From NCBI RefSeq assembly GCF_022637415.1, contig NZ_CP093340.1, positions 1,054,001 through 1,118,000 of the forward strand: 64,000 bases of DNA. The letters run 5' to 3'. This DNA comes from Luteimonas sp. S4-F44 (GTDB taxonomy: Bacteria > Pseudomonadota > Gammaproteobacteria > Xanthomonadales > Xanthomonadaceae). Each line of letters opens with the position of its first letter. The stretch's first letter is position 1. Shown piece after piece: positions 45,701 to 57,100 of the stretch. The notes beneath the pieces were generated by a model. It ran no database searches, was not told the DNA's origin, and saw only the letters and a list, made by a program, of their open reading frames with translations. The position numbers and the translations under genes are program-made.

Positions 45701-46301
45701 TCTGGATAGCATTGGCGTGCCTGCTGTGCCGGGCGAGAAATACATCGTTTCGGCGTACTTAGCTAATCACCGCTGCCTGGGGCACGTTGAAGTCCAGTTC
45801 TTGAACGCCAATGGCGATTTGCTGCTGTACGTTCGCAGTAATCAGTATCAGGCTGGTGGCGGCAACGCCATCGCCGCATGGGCTAGGGCAGAGGTGAGCG
45901 GAACAGCACCAAGCGGTACAACGCAAGTTCGGATGCGGTGGGGGTCGGAAAGCCCGGGGGACGGTCCGTACGCATGGATCGCAATGCCGATGCTGGAAAA
46001 GGCAGCGCCTGGGCAAACGCGGCCGTCGCCGTGGTCTGCTGGCGCAACGGGGCTCAACCAGGCCACATTCTCGCTCCAGTCAGGGCTCAACGCCAAGGCG
46101 GGCCTGTACCTGACGAACGGTAACCTGATTTCCGGGTTCGAGAGCGTCAACGACGGCGTGCGGTCGGAGTTCAATGTGTTGGCGTCGGTGTTTCGTATTG
46201 TGGCACCTGGTGGTGGCGAGCGTACAGAGTACAGTGATGGAAGCTGGCGCACCTACGATAGAAACGGGGTGCTCCGCGTGCAGTTGGGGGTCTGGGCCTG
46301 A
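39738..46301 (+). CDS. Giant central tail fibre (TipJ/lambda J-like) with I-like N-domain and mosaic sugar-binding C-half
   Basis: 2187 residues. Residues 1-160 look like a tail assembly (I-type) domain with a beta-grasp part (DFLRREVDNWTGDAWEVRIN) and a hydrophobic hairpin, fused in frame to J. About 160-1000 is the J hub, with fibronectin-like parts near the end. A coiled coil runs 1002-1090. A CBM5/12-like chitin-binding motif (WEPGATYNAGWLVRYDGGLY) is near 1098-1142. Three 38-residue repeats follow (1183-1297), then jelly-roll-like domains near 1334-1480, 1606-1790 and 1926-2100, divided by more repeat units, and a DUF1983-like end. This is the receptor-binding protein that would set host range. 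Confidence 0.82.
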   Translation: MGLIECPPVCSRLITSPHPVTDDGQQNRVAQLLPGEKLGDFLRREVDNWTGDAWEVRINGVLVPVELMERVRPRDGTLIEVRSLVGKQALYIVALAVLTYFTFGGGATGGGILGNATGVGTFFGASGFVAAGLASATFVAGSMLINKVLGPKPAGSGQSQQNTVYNVGSSRNQARQYQPFALTFGRVKFAPDVLSAPYSWYEGDDQFVGLVLTPGVNVHRVEELYLGDALLSSFEGVETFYAGFPGMPEQKIPLYSNADTIQGGELNKDRTWVQRTTPARTVRIQINLEYVLGDQTSKGKPYTNIETVEVQYCPVGTGAWTPLVSRNFANSDYNPHRATLARDVPEGQYDVRVRIQGRAIDGGGSNGRSQWQWTTMTAVQTDTTDYAGIPRIGVRMKASGQLQNAPDEIRCVVVSRPVPVWTGAEWVTRETSNPGAHLLAYARGINDENGRRIAGIGLSEEMIDIAGLQAFMAHCEAESFSYNYVVKDARNHDEMVNSLALAGFSQVTWAQGRLSPVWAADEQPLSGVVGMGNIKRGQFQVDYTLANAADGIEFTYYDAEDWSTKTLRIPAPGATTMLNPAQVTGEGITSEAHAAMIARWHLAQSLFQYKSITYATNLEHLSYRRLSMLSLSHDLTQWGISGTVKAARIDNGVVTIELDEPVPPPEQGRAYLGLRIPGERNYRVFEVRPFVEKSSVLQLVDAWPSDAALPGDSEGNPAWDTLWCYDFKSTPGYRVRVVAMEPEADMKGARVSVVPEGPEFWEYVRTGRYIRPPNQSLLQTRPVASDLQVSERQVVQGDTVYTELVAQWEVSGPVGDTVVQMADANGQLQEVARTTTRSAAWRIPGAGTYQIAVRPFAPDGRPGIATGTIYSTIGADAPPVLIDLFDVEERSGGVRLYTWGWFDGTTRSADFAGVEIRVTAGKVAAPDWDAMQPVGNADGYHTAPFEAVVPESGDWTFAARSRNTSGTLSTGMRVVARTLGRNLGEQIGGIGDDLGAIGDKVSKEIADRFEADAKVASDAAADAASKAEAARIAAISAASTDATAKANAARTAAVATASADATVKANAARDEAVARADAAMAQAEALAAEIAEIVGAPEWEPGATYNAGWLVRYDGGLYRARVQTTGQNPASTPTAWEKLGDYDSVGEALAAALAATTQMATDLNAEVTRLDAVVARLPSGNGALAAQATVAANEAASVSRDNALGQRTTLIETRMPSGTGALATQATVAANESASVTRDHALGQRTTVIEARMPAGTGALATQAVVTANEAASVSRDNALAQRASVIEARMPTGSGSLATAASVTDAAQAAASANAANAERIEDVRAVIEGPTVNLVVNGNFADGLANWATSPSNQADTGVFDSAEQAMYAAGALRKGNIVPVTLVRGKTMRIEVTYKTTAGYTGWSAGGAGIVTGLSGTAWIGSTISPSTFTPTTTYRTVGANIEIPSNAPSQGYVRIANAGVTGTEPGVWIKELRLTQPTSISDLQLQSNTLAQSLIVTDAKVTQQGTDITSLASRTAALETKAPVDGGRAASEARVLSVEQAAATANSALANRTSVIEGRMPTGSDKLANEARVIAAENAAATANSALGQRLDSVSAALSNAGGDNLLANSSFEEWNGQNVADSFRGWTITTSNIAAGTRFSSQVPSISPRGKGLAFRQVGTGTGTNTPYIEVRQDISGLKAEETYTFSAWGQSPTSEGPAPRIYLLAYSAAGAVVGTTVQSIGASSLEPQFLSVTRKFPTGAAYFRAILRSQGVLNTASQFDFIFDDAKLQVGATATAWSESSIDVSSNINAVNTASVDRDTALGTRTTAIEVRMPSGADKLATEARVVSAEQAAATANSATASRVTAVEGKLPAGDGRAASEASVTQLQTVVATQGQQLAQQITTVDSKAGSAQSTATQALAAANGAASAIIDVRSNQTGGGNLLRNADFGGNGGDIGSGWEWGVLMWASRTASVNLAQPQWKPDGVNSFGITASGTPTGANYLDSIGVPAVPGEKYIVSAYLANHRCLGHVEVQFLNANGDLLLYVRSNQYQAGGGNAIAAWARAEVSGTAPSGTTQVRMRWGSESPGDGPYAWIAMPMLEKAAPGQTRPSPWSAGATGLNQATFSLQSGLNAKAGLYLTNGNLISGFESVNDGVRSEFNVLASVFRIVAPGGGERTEYSDGSWRTYDRNGVLRVQLGVWA
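43287..43628 (+). repeat. Three tandem 114-bp (38-residue) coding repeats in the J-like gene
   Basis: Units at 43287-43400, 43401-43514 and 43515-43628 encode variants of LATQATVAANEAASVSRD followed by ALGQRTTVIEARMPSGTGA. Further diverged copies lie near 44270-44520 and 45130-45350. The pattern suits a trimeric fibre stalk. Confidence 0.85.
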
Positions 46302-46573
46302 TGCCTTCTGGGATTTGCGTGTGGAATGCTGACGGGACGCTTCAGTTCGATAGCAGCAAGCGTCTGTTCCGGTTGCTGACTGCTGCCGACATCGGCGACA
46401 CCAGTTCGGGCTCCTATACGGTCAGCGGGGTGCAGGGGACGCTCAAGGTAGTAGCGATCCCCACCGAAGAGACCGGGACCGCGCCCGTGGTGACCGTGTC
46501 CGGGAACAACGTCTCTTGGAACTATGGGGCTGGCGGGCGCCAACGTCAGAACTTGATTATGGTGGAGTATTGA
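46301..46573 (+). CDS. Small tail-fibre accessory protein
   Basis: 90 residues, beta-rich (SGICVWNADGTLQFDSSKRL, TVSGNNVSWNYG). ATG overlaps the J stop by one base. The opening pattern, with a short strand naming a property and a D-G turn, resembles that of the next gene (MPAGIKIWNDYGTIMIDD), so the two may be related tip decorations. No named family. Confidence 0.55.
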   Translation: MPSGICVWNADGTLQFDSSKRLFRLLTAADIGDTSSGSYTVSGVQGTLKVVAIPTEETGTAPVVTVSGNNVSWNYGAGGRQRQNLIMVEY

Positions 46574-46574
46574 G

Positions 46575-47249
46575 ATGCCGGCGGGGATAAAAATCTGGAA
46601 CGACTACGGGACGATCATGATTGATGACACGAACCCGTCTGTTGCCCTGCGCGAAAAGAAGATCACATCCACTCAGAATGCCTATGTCCCACCGATTACG
46701 TTCTCGGGAGCCGAGACCCCGATTTTTGCCGGGTTCCTGGAGGGCGAGTGGTGCATGAACTACACCACGATCAACGGTTCTAACCGTACGTGGGGGTGCA
46801 TTCTTAAGGCTGGGTACCAAGGGGTGAGGTCATTCACCAGCTATATATTCGACCGCCCTGTAACCCAAAACTCGAAGTCTGGCCTTGTCATCCGGGATGC
46901 CCAGGGACGCGTGACTTTCGATGCCTTGAGCAAATATGGGGTTGTTGTTGCCACCCTCAGTCAAGGTCAGACTTTCACGGGGGAGGTTGGCAGGCAATAC
47001 GCTGGAGTAATCCTCGTTCAGCGCCAGATCGAGACCTTGGAATCCACCGACATCATTGGGCAGAAGGTGCGGCGGTTCTATCGGACGGGACTCAGCATGA
47101 CTACCCTAGTAGGTAACCCGGTTCGTCCATACGTCCAGTTGGTCGACGTGATGACATCGGAGATCTACTACCCGACCGCCGATCAGAACTTTGTTCGAAA
47201 CTACGGTAGCGTCCCCCAGGCTCTAGTGCTCGATGTTACGGGGTATTGA
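46575..47249 (+). CDS. Hypothetical tail-tip protein, last gene of the tail module
   Basis: 224 residues, beta-rich with an N-terminus like the preceding gene (PAGIKIWNDYGTIMIDDTNP), then VRSFTSYIFDRPV and DAQGRVTFDALSKYG. The repeated DxxGxxxFD pattern is common in fibre-associated proteins of siphophages. It is one base after the upstream gene. Lower GC than the chromosome. Function unknown. Confidence 0.55.
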   Translation: MPAGIKIWNDYGTIMIDDTNPSVALREKKITSTQNAYVPPITFSGAETPIFAGFLEGEWCMNYTTINGSNRTWGCILKAGYQGVRSFTSYIFDRPVTQNSKSGLVIRDAQGRVTFDALSKYGVVVATLSQGQTFTGEVGRQYAGVILVQRQIETLESTDIIGQKVRRFYRTGLSMTTLVGNPVRPYVQLVDVMTSEIYYPTADQNFVRNYGSVPQALVLDVTGY

Positions 47250-47743
47250 TGTCAGCAATGAATCTTTTGATGTCGTGACCCTGCTGGTGAGCGTGAGCAG
47301 CTTCCGGTTGTCCACCAAGTAGTCCGGCGCCAAAGCGTAATCGTGTTTGGGAAAGCTGAATAGACCCGCGCGCTTGTACCTTTTCGGTCCGCCTGGCGCT
47401 TCGGTGTAGTGGTGGCTGTGCTGAGCCGCAGGAGCCGGCCAGCAGGGTCAGGATGGTGGTCCGTCGATCGGATGATAGGAAGCTCACCTTCAATGTGCTC
47501 AATAAGCCGGCACGGGTTGCAGCGTTCCATGTCGGCACAATACCGGCGCGTGCCAAGGGCTGGGTACCTTGGGCGGTGCGCAAGCCTGAGCAGAGACACC
47601 GCTTTTCGCCAGCCCTCATATCCGCGTTCACGTTCACCAGGGTGGGCTCATAGTCCTCGACAAAGTTCTTCCAGCGCTAGAATGTGCGACTCGCGGAAAT
47701 GTCTGTGAACGGCGGCACGTTGAATTTGGCTATATACAGGGAG

Positions 47744-47763
47744 AGCGCAGTGATTACTGCGCT
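47744..47763. repeat. Perfect inverted repeat in the gene-free right end of the element
   Basis: AGCGCAGT-GATT-ACTGCGCT. The 767 bases at 47250-48016 hold no gene I can support: short frames on both strands overlap each other and lack ribosome sites. The hairpin may end the tail transcript. Integrase genes and attachment sites are often next to a tRNA, but none can be read here. Confidence 0.5.
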
Positions 47764-48016
47764 TTCACAGGGGCGAAATTGTCAACTGTTACACAATGCA
47801 ATTGCAATCGACGTCTATGGCTATTAGCGAGGTGGTCTTTGCCAGGAAGGTCGCCGTGATCACATCCTATGCGTAGTCGGGTAGGAGCTGATCTGGCAAT
47901 TCTCTGCACGCAACATAGGGCTCGTCGGCTTCAAGAGCTATCCGACAAGTGCAGCTGCACCAACGGAGCAATGCTGACATCCATCTTGCTGGACATGCCG
48001 CGAAAGAACTGCACAC

Positions 48017-48042
48017 AAAAAAGGCCCGCATCGCTGCGGACC
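48017..48042 (-). terminator. Terminator of tRNA-Asn
   Basis: On the minus strand a GC-rich stem (48035-48042 with 48023-48030) is followed by T6 (48017-48022), nine bases after the tRNA 3' end. Confidence 0.85.
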
Positions 48043-48051
48043 TCTTGAATT

Positions 48052-48128
48052 TGGCGCCCGAAGTTGGACTCGAACCAACGACCCCCTGATTAACAGTCAA
48101 GTGCTCTAACCAGCTGAGCTATTCGGGC
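48052..48128 (-). tRNA. tRNA-Asn (GTT)
   Basis: 77 bases with encoded CCA. GCCCGAA at the 5' end pairs with TTCGGGC; the anticodon GTT is at 48092-48094; the T-arm has GGTTCGAGTCC. It stands at the right edge of the phage-like element with its 3' end toward it, a usual orientation for an integration target, but no second copy of its 3' end is seen on the left. Confidence 0.96.
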
Positions 48129-48218
48129 GGGGAGGCGTAGTTTAAGGGTTCGTCGCGGGAGGTCAAGCGCCCGAACGAGGCGTGGCGCCGTGGGGATGGG
48201 CGCGGGCGGGGTGGGGCG

Positions 48219-48746
48219 TCATCCCGCGCCGCATGGTGCGGCGTCCGTGGTCCGTTCGGTCCGCGCGCGCCCGGCATTGTTGACGATGAGCCGGCGCTGG
48301 ACGCGGCCGGCGCTGCAGACGGCGATGGTCAGGTTGGTCCCGACGCTGCGGCCGTCCGGTCGGTAGCGCACGAATGGGCGGTTGGCCTCGAAGGCGAGGT
48401 TGCCGTTGACCAGCCCCGGTGGCTGGGCGATGCGCAGCAGGTCGTGGTCGGCGTCAGCGGCGAGATCGCGGTCCGGGTCCCGCAGCACCAACCAGCCCAG
48501 CGTCCAGGCGCCGTCGTCGCGGCATCGGTTGTCCTCGGTGCGCGGGCAGACGACGATGCTCTTGCCGCCGGTGACAGCGGCATTGCGGGCCAGGGCCAGG
48601 TCGGCCTTGAGGTGCTCGGCCGCCGAGATCGCGCGGTAGGCCGCCAGGGCCTGCGCAAAGGCGGGAACCCCGATCAGCGTGAACACCAGAAGCACACTGA
48701 CGGTGCACATCAGTTCGAGCAACGTGACGCCGCGTTCGCGCTGCAT
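48219..48746 (-). CDS. Type II secretion/pilus pseudopilin, GspH/FimT family
   Basis: 175 residues. RG|VTLLELMCTVSVLLVFTLIG is a prepilin leader with Glu+5, followed by a GspH-like domain (KADLALARNAAVTGGKSIVV, WTLGWLVLRDPDRD). GGAGG lies seven bases before the ATG. It is a second FimT-like gene in the window, separate from the pilin operon, and divergent from uvrB. A structural or DNA-uptake-related pseudopilin is likely. Confidence 0.85.
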   Translation of the reverse strand: MQRERGVTLLELMCTVSVLLVFTLIGVPAFAQALAAYRAISAAEHLKADLALARNAAVTGGKSIVVCPRTEDNRCRDDGAWTLGWLVLRDPDRDLAADADHDLLRIAQPPGLVNGNLAFEANRPFVRYRPDGRSVGTNLTIAVCSAGRVQRRLIVNNAGRARTERTTDAAPCGAG

Positions 48747-48927
48747 GGCCGATCCTCCTGAACGGGAGCGGTCAGCATGACCGGTTCCGCGGGGCGCCGT
48801 CGCTCAGTACGGGCCGCCTCCACGGGTCGGAAACCTCCGCCTGCTATCGTCGGGGGTTCCCCGTACCGGCGGTTGTCGCCAGCGTCGGCCGCCCCCATTT
48901 GAAGTGCTCCCTCGCAGCGCAGACGCC

Positions 48928-50961
<2,034 letters not shown>

Positions 50962-51166
50962 CACGCCGGTCGCGCTGAGGTCGCCGCGGCGGGCAGCGCG
51001 ACCGGGCGTATCCGCGACGTCAGTCGCGCTCGGCGGTGGGGACGGCCAGGCCGTTCGCCGTCTCGCCGGATACGTCACGGTGGCGCGGGTCGGACCATCG
51101 TCACGCCCGCATGCCAGGCGGGTGCAATGATGGCGGCGAGGGCCGCCTGGCCCGACGGGTCATTCA

Positions 51167-54100
51167 ATGATCGCTGCGTCAAGGATGGTTCGCCGTTGGT
51201 GGCGGTTGCGCCGAAACGCGCGATTGCGGCATGCCACACTCCCCGTCGATGCCGAGGCGGAAGCACCGCTGCGCGCGCAGCTGTTCAGCGCCGAGCAGAT
51301 GGAACTGCACGGCAAGGCGCTCGCGCTGGCGCACCGGGTCCAGGTCCGCCGCGTGCCCGACCGCCTGCTGGCGCGGTTGAGCGAGAACGCGGCGCTGCTC
51401 GAAGACGCGCGTACCTTCCTGTCGCTGATGGTCCGCGACGAGATCCGCATCACCCCTGCGGGCGAGTGGCTGCTCGACAACTATCACCTGATCGAGGAGC
51501 AGGTGCGGCTGGCGCGCCGGCATCTGCCCAAGGACTACAGCCGAGAACTCCCTACGCTTTCCCACGGGCCGTCGGCCGGCTTGCCGCGGGTCTACGACCT
51601 GGCGATGGAGGCGGTGGCGCATGGAGACGGGCAGGTCGATGCGACGACGCTGAGCGGGTTCGTCGCGGCCTATCAGTCAGTGACCCCGCTGGCGCTCGGC
51701 GAGTTGTGGGCGATCCCGATCATGCTGCGCCTGGCCGTGCTGGAGAACTTGCGTCGCATGGCGGTGCGGGTGATGCGCGACGGCGAGGACCACCGCCTCG
51801 CGCGTCGCTGGGCCGAGCGACTCAATGCGACCGCCGCGCAGGCGCCGCGTCATGTGGTGCTGGTGGTCGCCGATCTGGCGCGCAGCGCGCCGCCGGCGAC
51901 CGGTGCGTTCGTCGCAGAACTTACCCGGGGTCTGCATGGGCGGGGGGCGGCGCTGGCGATGCCGCTGAACTGGATCGAGCAATGGCTGTCCGACACGGGG
52001 CTGCGCATCGACGCGCTGGTCCATGCCGAGAGCCAGCAGCAGGCCGAAGATCAGGTGTCGATCGGCAACAGCATCGGCAGCCTGCGGTTCCTGGCGACGA
52101 TGGACTGGCGCGAGTACGTCGAGACCATGAGCCTGGTGGACGCCGTGCTGCGCGAGGACCCCGCCGCGACCTATGTGCGGATGGATTTCGGCACCCGTGA
52201 CTATTATCGCCATGCGATCGAGCGGATGGCGCGCCGTGCTGGGGTCGACGAGGTCGAGGTGGCACGGACCACGCTGCGCCTGGCACAGGCGCACCCTGCC
52301 GACGCGATCGAGGCGCATGTGGGGTACTACCTCGTCGACGACGGGGTTGCGCAGACGGTCGCCGCGCTGGCGGCTGTGCACGGCCGTGCGCGGATCCGCA
52401 TCATCCCGCGGACCGTGCCATTGCCGGTCTATCTCGCGCTGATTGCGATCGTCGTCGCGCTCGCGACCAGCGGCCTCCTGGGGCAGGCCGACATGCGTGA
52501 AGTCACCTGGGCGCCCGGGTGGCTGCTTGCCGCCCTGGGCGTGCTGGTGTTCAGCGAGCTCGGTATCGCACTGACCAACTGGCTGGCGACGGTGGTGATG
52601 CCGCCAAGGCCGTTGCCGCGGCTGGACTTTTCCGAAGGCATTCCCGCCACGTCGCGTGCGCTGGTGGTGGTGCCGTGCATGTTCGGCGATATCGGCGAGG
52701 TCGATGCGCTCATCGAAGGGCTCGAGGTGCGGTTCCTCGCCAATCGCGACCCGCATCTGCACTTCGCGTTACTCAGCGACTACCTTGATGCCGACCTGGC
52801 GCAGATGCCCGGCGATGCCGCGCTGCTGGCGCATGCAGCGGCGGCGATCACGGGCCTCAACCAGCGCTATCTGGGTGACAGCCCGGCGCCGGGTGGCGAC
52901 CGTTTTTTCCTGTTCCATCGCCCGCGCACGTGGAACGCCGGCGAAGGCTGCTGGATGGGCGAGGAGCGCAAGCGCGGCAAGCTGGCCGCGCTGAACGGTC
53001 TGCTGCGCGGGGCCGGCACCGGTGCGTTCCAGCGTCTGGTCGGCCGAGTCGACGTGTTGGCGAACGTGCGCTACGTGATTACCCTCGACACTGACACCCG
53101 ACTGCCCCGCGATGCGGCGCGCGCGTTCGTCGGCACGTTGGCGCATCCGCTCAACCGGGCGCGCTTCGATCCGCGGCGCCAACGGGTCACGCGCGGCTAC
53201 GGCATCTTGCAGCCGAGCGTGGGCAGCAGCTTCAGCGGCCGCCCGATCAGCCGCTACGCGCGCATGTATGGCAGCGAGCCGGGCATCGATCCGTACACGC
53301 GCACGGTGTCGGACGTCTATCAGGACCTGTTCGGCGAAGGCTCCTTCGTCGGCAAAGGCATCTACGATGTCGATGCGTTCGAGCAGGCACTGGACGGACG
53401 CCTGCCGGACAACCGCATCCTCAGTCACGATCTGCTCGAAGGCTGCTATGCGCGCGCCGGCTTGGTCAGTGACGTGCGGCTCTACGAGGATTACCCGTCG
53501 CGCTACGCTGCCGACGTCAAGCGGCGTCACCGTTGGATTCGTGGCGACTGGCAGCTGCTGCCCTGGCTGCTGCCGTGGGTGCCCAGCGCACGTGACGGCG
53601 CGGTCCGCAATCCGCTGTCCTGGCTTTCGCGCGGCAAACTGCTCGACAACCTGCGCCGCAGCCTGGTCCCGGTCTCGGCGTTGGCGTTGCTGCTGTTTGG
53701 CTGGTTGACGCAACCCGCGCCGCTGGCCTGGACACTTTGGCTGCTGGCGGTGTTCTTCGCGCCGGTGCTGATTCCGGCACTGCGTGACCTGCTGTCGAAG
53801 CCGGCGGATATGCGCATCGACACCCATCTGCAGCAGGTCGGCGACGCCACTGGCCGCGGCCTGGTGCGCGCCGTGGTCAATTTCGCCTGCCTGCCCTACG
53901 AAGCGATGTTCAGCCTTTCGGCAATCGCGGTGACCTTATGGCGCATGCTGGTCAGTCATCGGCATCTGTTGCAGTGGAATCCCTCGAGCGAGGTCGAACG
54001 TTCGCTCGGTAGCGGCATGGCGGCCGAACTGCGCGCGATGGGGGCTGTACCGCCGCTGGCGTTGCTGATCGGGCTGCTGCTGGCGCGGATCAATCCGGCG

Positions 54101-57100
54101 GCTGTGTGGGCCGCCGGTCTGCCGCTGGCGCTGTGGGCGGTCTCGCCGCTGCTGATGGCCTGGCTCGGGCGTGCGCCGCCGCAACGCAGTGCGCAGCTGT
54201 CGACGGCGCAACTCGCGTTTCTCGGGCGGCTCGCGCGACGTACCTGGGCGTTCTTCGAGGTCAATATTCGCGAAGCGGATCATTGGCTGCCGCCGGATAA
54301 CATCCAGGAACATCCGTCACTGGCCGTTGCGCGTCGCACCTCGCCGACCAATATCGGACTGTCGTTGCTGGCGAACCTGGCCGCCTGGGATTTCGGTTAC
54401 CTGCAGACCCCGGCGGTCATCCAGCGCACCCAGCGCGTATTCGCCACGCTCGATCGGCTGGAGCGCCACCGCGGACACTTCTACAACTGGTACGACACCG
54501 AGACGCTGGCACCGTTGCCACCGCGCTACATCTCCACCGTCGACAGCGGCAACCTGGCCGGGCATCTGCTGACGCTTCGGCAGGGGCTGCTGGCACTCGT
54601 CGATGCCCCAGTGCTGGCGCCGCAGACGTATGCCGGTCTGGCCGATACGTTCGGGTTGTTGGTGGAGGCGGTTGAAACACAGGGGCGGGCGAGCGTGCCC
54701 TGGACCGTCGCGTCCGAGGCGCTGGGGGCGGCGCTGGCTGACGTCATCGCCTCGCCGCCGTCGACGATTGTCACCGCGCGCGTCGCGCTCGAGGCATTGC
54801 GCACACTGGCCGCGCCGTTGTCGGAGATGGCGCCTGCAGCCGACGACCCGCAGGCCCCCGACGAATGTGCGGACTGGGCAGCGCGCCTACAGAACGCGTG
54901 CGACGAGGCAGCCGAGGCGCTGTCGTGCTTGCTGCCCGCGGCGGTCACGGACGCGCACAGCAACGACGGGTCATTGGCCGCGGACCCGCTGCCTTCGCTA
55001 CGCGCCCTGTGTGCGCCCGGTCACGATCCCACAGTGCGCGAACGCGCTTTGGCCCGGGTGCGCGAGCTTGAGCGACTCGCCCACATCGCGGGTCAGTTCT
55101 CGTTGATGGAGTACGGGTTCCTCTTCGATCGTTCGCGGCAATTGTTGTCAATCGGCTACGACGTCGACAATCGCCGCCTCGATCAGGGCCACTACGATCT
55201 GCTCGCCTCGGAAGCTCGGCTGTGCAGCTTCGTCGCGATCGCGCAGGGCCAGTTGCCGCAGGACACGTGGTTCGCGCTCGGCCGGCTGCTGACCGAGGTC
55301 GATGGCGAAGCGACGCTGCTGTCGTGGAGCGGCTCGATGTTCGAGTACCTGATGCCGCAGTTGGTGATGCCCAGTTATCCCGATACGTTGCTGGATCAGA
55401 CAGCGCTGCATGCGGTCCGCGCTCAGATCGCCTACGGTCGCCAGCACGATGTGCCCTGGGGCATTTCGGAGTCCGGTTACAACGCCGTCGATACCCGGAT
55501 GAATTACCAGTACCGCGCCTTCGGTGTCCCGGGGCTGGGGCTCAAGCGCGGGCTCGGCGAGGATCTGGTGATCGCGCCTTACGCGACCATGATGGCGCTG
55601 ATGGTCGCGCCCGAGGCGGCCACCCAGAACCTGCAACGGCTTGACGATGCCGGTTTCTCCGGCCGCTTCGGCATGTACGAGGCGATCGATTACACCGCCT
55701 CCCGGTTGCCGCGCGGCCAGACCCATGCGGTTGTCCGCTCGTTCATGGCGCACCACCAGGGCATGGGATTCCTGGCCCTCGACCACCTGCTGCGTGAGCA
55801 GCCGATGCAGCGCCGCTTCGTCGCCGATGCGGAATTCCAGGCGACGTTGCTGCTGCTGCAGGAGCGCGTGCCGCGCACCGGCGTGGTCCGTCCACACGAG
55901 ATTGGATCGCTCAGTGTGCGCAGTACCGAGGCGGTTGGCGAGACGCAGCTTCGGGTGTTCCGCACGCCCGACGCGTCGCGACCGGCCGTGCAGATGTTGT
56001 CCAACGGCCGCTTCCACGCCCTGCTCACCAGCGCCGGCGGCAGCTATTTGCGCCGGCACGATATGGCGGTCACCCGCTGGCGGGAGGACGGCACGCGCGA
56101 CCATTGGGGCGCCTTCTGCTATCTGTGCGATGTCGAGGCGGGCGATGTGTGGTCGGCCGCCTATCAGCCGACCTGTGTGCCGGTCGAGCACTACGAGGCG
56201 ATCTTCTCCGATGCCAAAGCCGAGTTTCGCGGTCGCAAGCGCGGACTGGAGACCCATCTGGAGATCGCCGTTTCGGCCGAGGACGATATCGAACTGCGCC
56301 GCCTGCGCCTGAGCAACCGCTCGCGCCGCACACGTATCGTTGAAGTGACGACCTATGCCGAAGTGGTCCTGGCGCCGGCGATCGCCGACGAGCTTCATCC
56401 CGCCTTCGGCAACTTGTTCGTGCAGACCGAGATCGTGCGCGAGAAGCAGGCGCTGCTGTGCACGCGGCGGCCCCGCGCCCACGACGAAGTGACGCCGTGG
56501 ATGTTGCATCTCCTCGCTGCGCACGGTGCGGACATTGTGGAGATCTCCTACGAGACCGATCGCGCGCGTTTTCTCGGCCGAGGCTGTACGCCGCGCGATC
56601 CACAGGCCATGCGCGGCCCTGGCATGCTGTCGGGCACTGCAGGGTCGGTGCTCGACCCGATCGTCGCGATCCGGGTGCGGGTCGCGCTGGCGCCGGAGCA
56701 GACCGCGGTGCTCGATCTGGTCACCGGCGTCGGTGACGACCGCGACGCGTGCGCGGCGCTGATCGATAAGTACCGCGACCGCCGGCTCGCCGACCGCGTG
56801 TTCGACTTGGCCTGGACCCACAGCCAGGTCGTGCGCCGCCAGATCAACGCGTCGCAGGCCGACGCGCAGCTCTACGAGCGCATCGCGGGGTTGATGGTCT
56901 TCGTTCATCCGTTCCTGCGCGCAGATAGCGCGGTGCTGCTGCAGAACCGGCGCGGGCAGTCGGGCTTGTGGGGGCACTCGATTTCCGGCGACCTGCCGAT
57001 CGTGCTGGTGCAGATCGCCGATGCCGACAACATCGAACTGGTGCGGCAGATGGTGCAGGCCCACGCCTATTGGCGGCTCAAGGGACTCAACGTCGATCTG

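Larger units (their letters stand above)
28353..47249 (+). mobile_element. Lambda-like tail-only element: F-type tailocin candidate or head-less defective prophage
   Basis: About 18.9 kb of phage-type genes: immunity region, early replication genes, late promoter, lysis cassette, then a long flexible tail module in lambda order (terminator-like, tube, G/GT, tape measure, M, L, K, I-J). I see no integrase, excisionase, terminase, portal, protease, capsid or connector gene. Genes of the early region are less GC-rich and more irregular than the flanking chromosome. The right flank is a tRNA-Asn, but no duplicated tRNA end (att site) is visible on the left. Boundaries are set by the first and last phage-type genes. 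Confidence 0.8.

Noticed and set aside
47236..47653. Overlapping frames on both strands at the right end of the element
   Set aside because: They lie across each other, lack ribosome sites and have no domain I recognise; kept only as a possible remnant in the findings.
47867..48100. Minus-strand frame with VNQGVVGSSPTSGA
   Set aside because: It runs through the tRNA-Asn gene and its terminator; such frames arise from tRNA sequence and are not proteins.
48750..48927. LexA operator before uvrB
   Set aside because: No CTG-N10-CAG or known xanthomonad LexA palindrome is seen.
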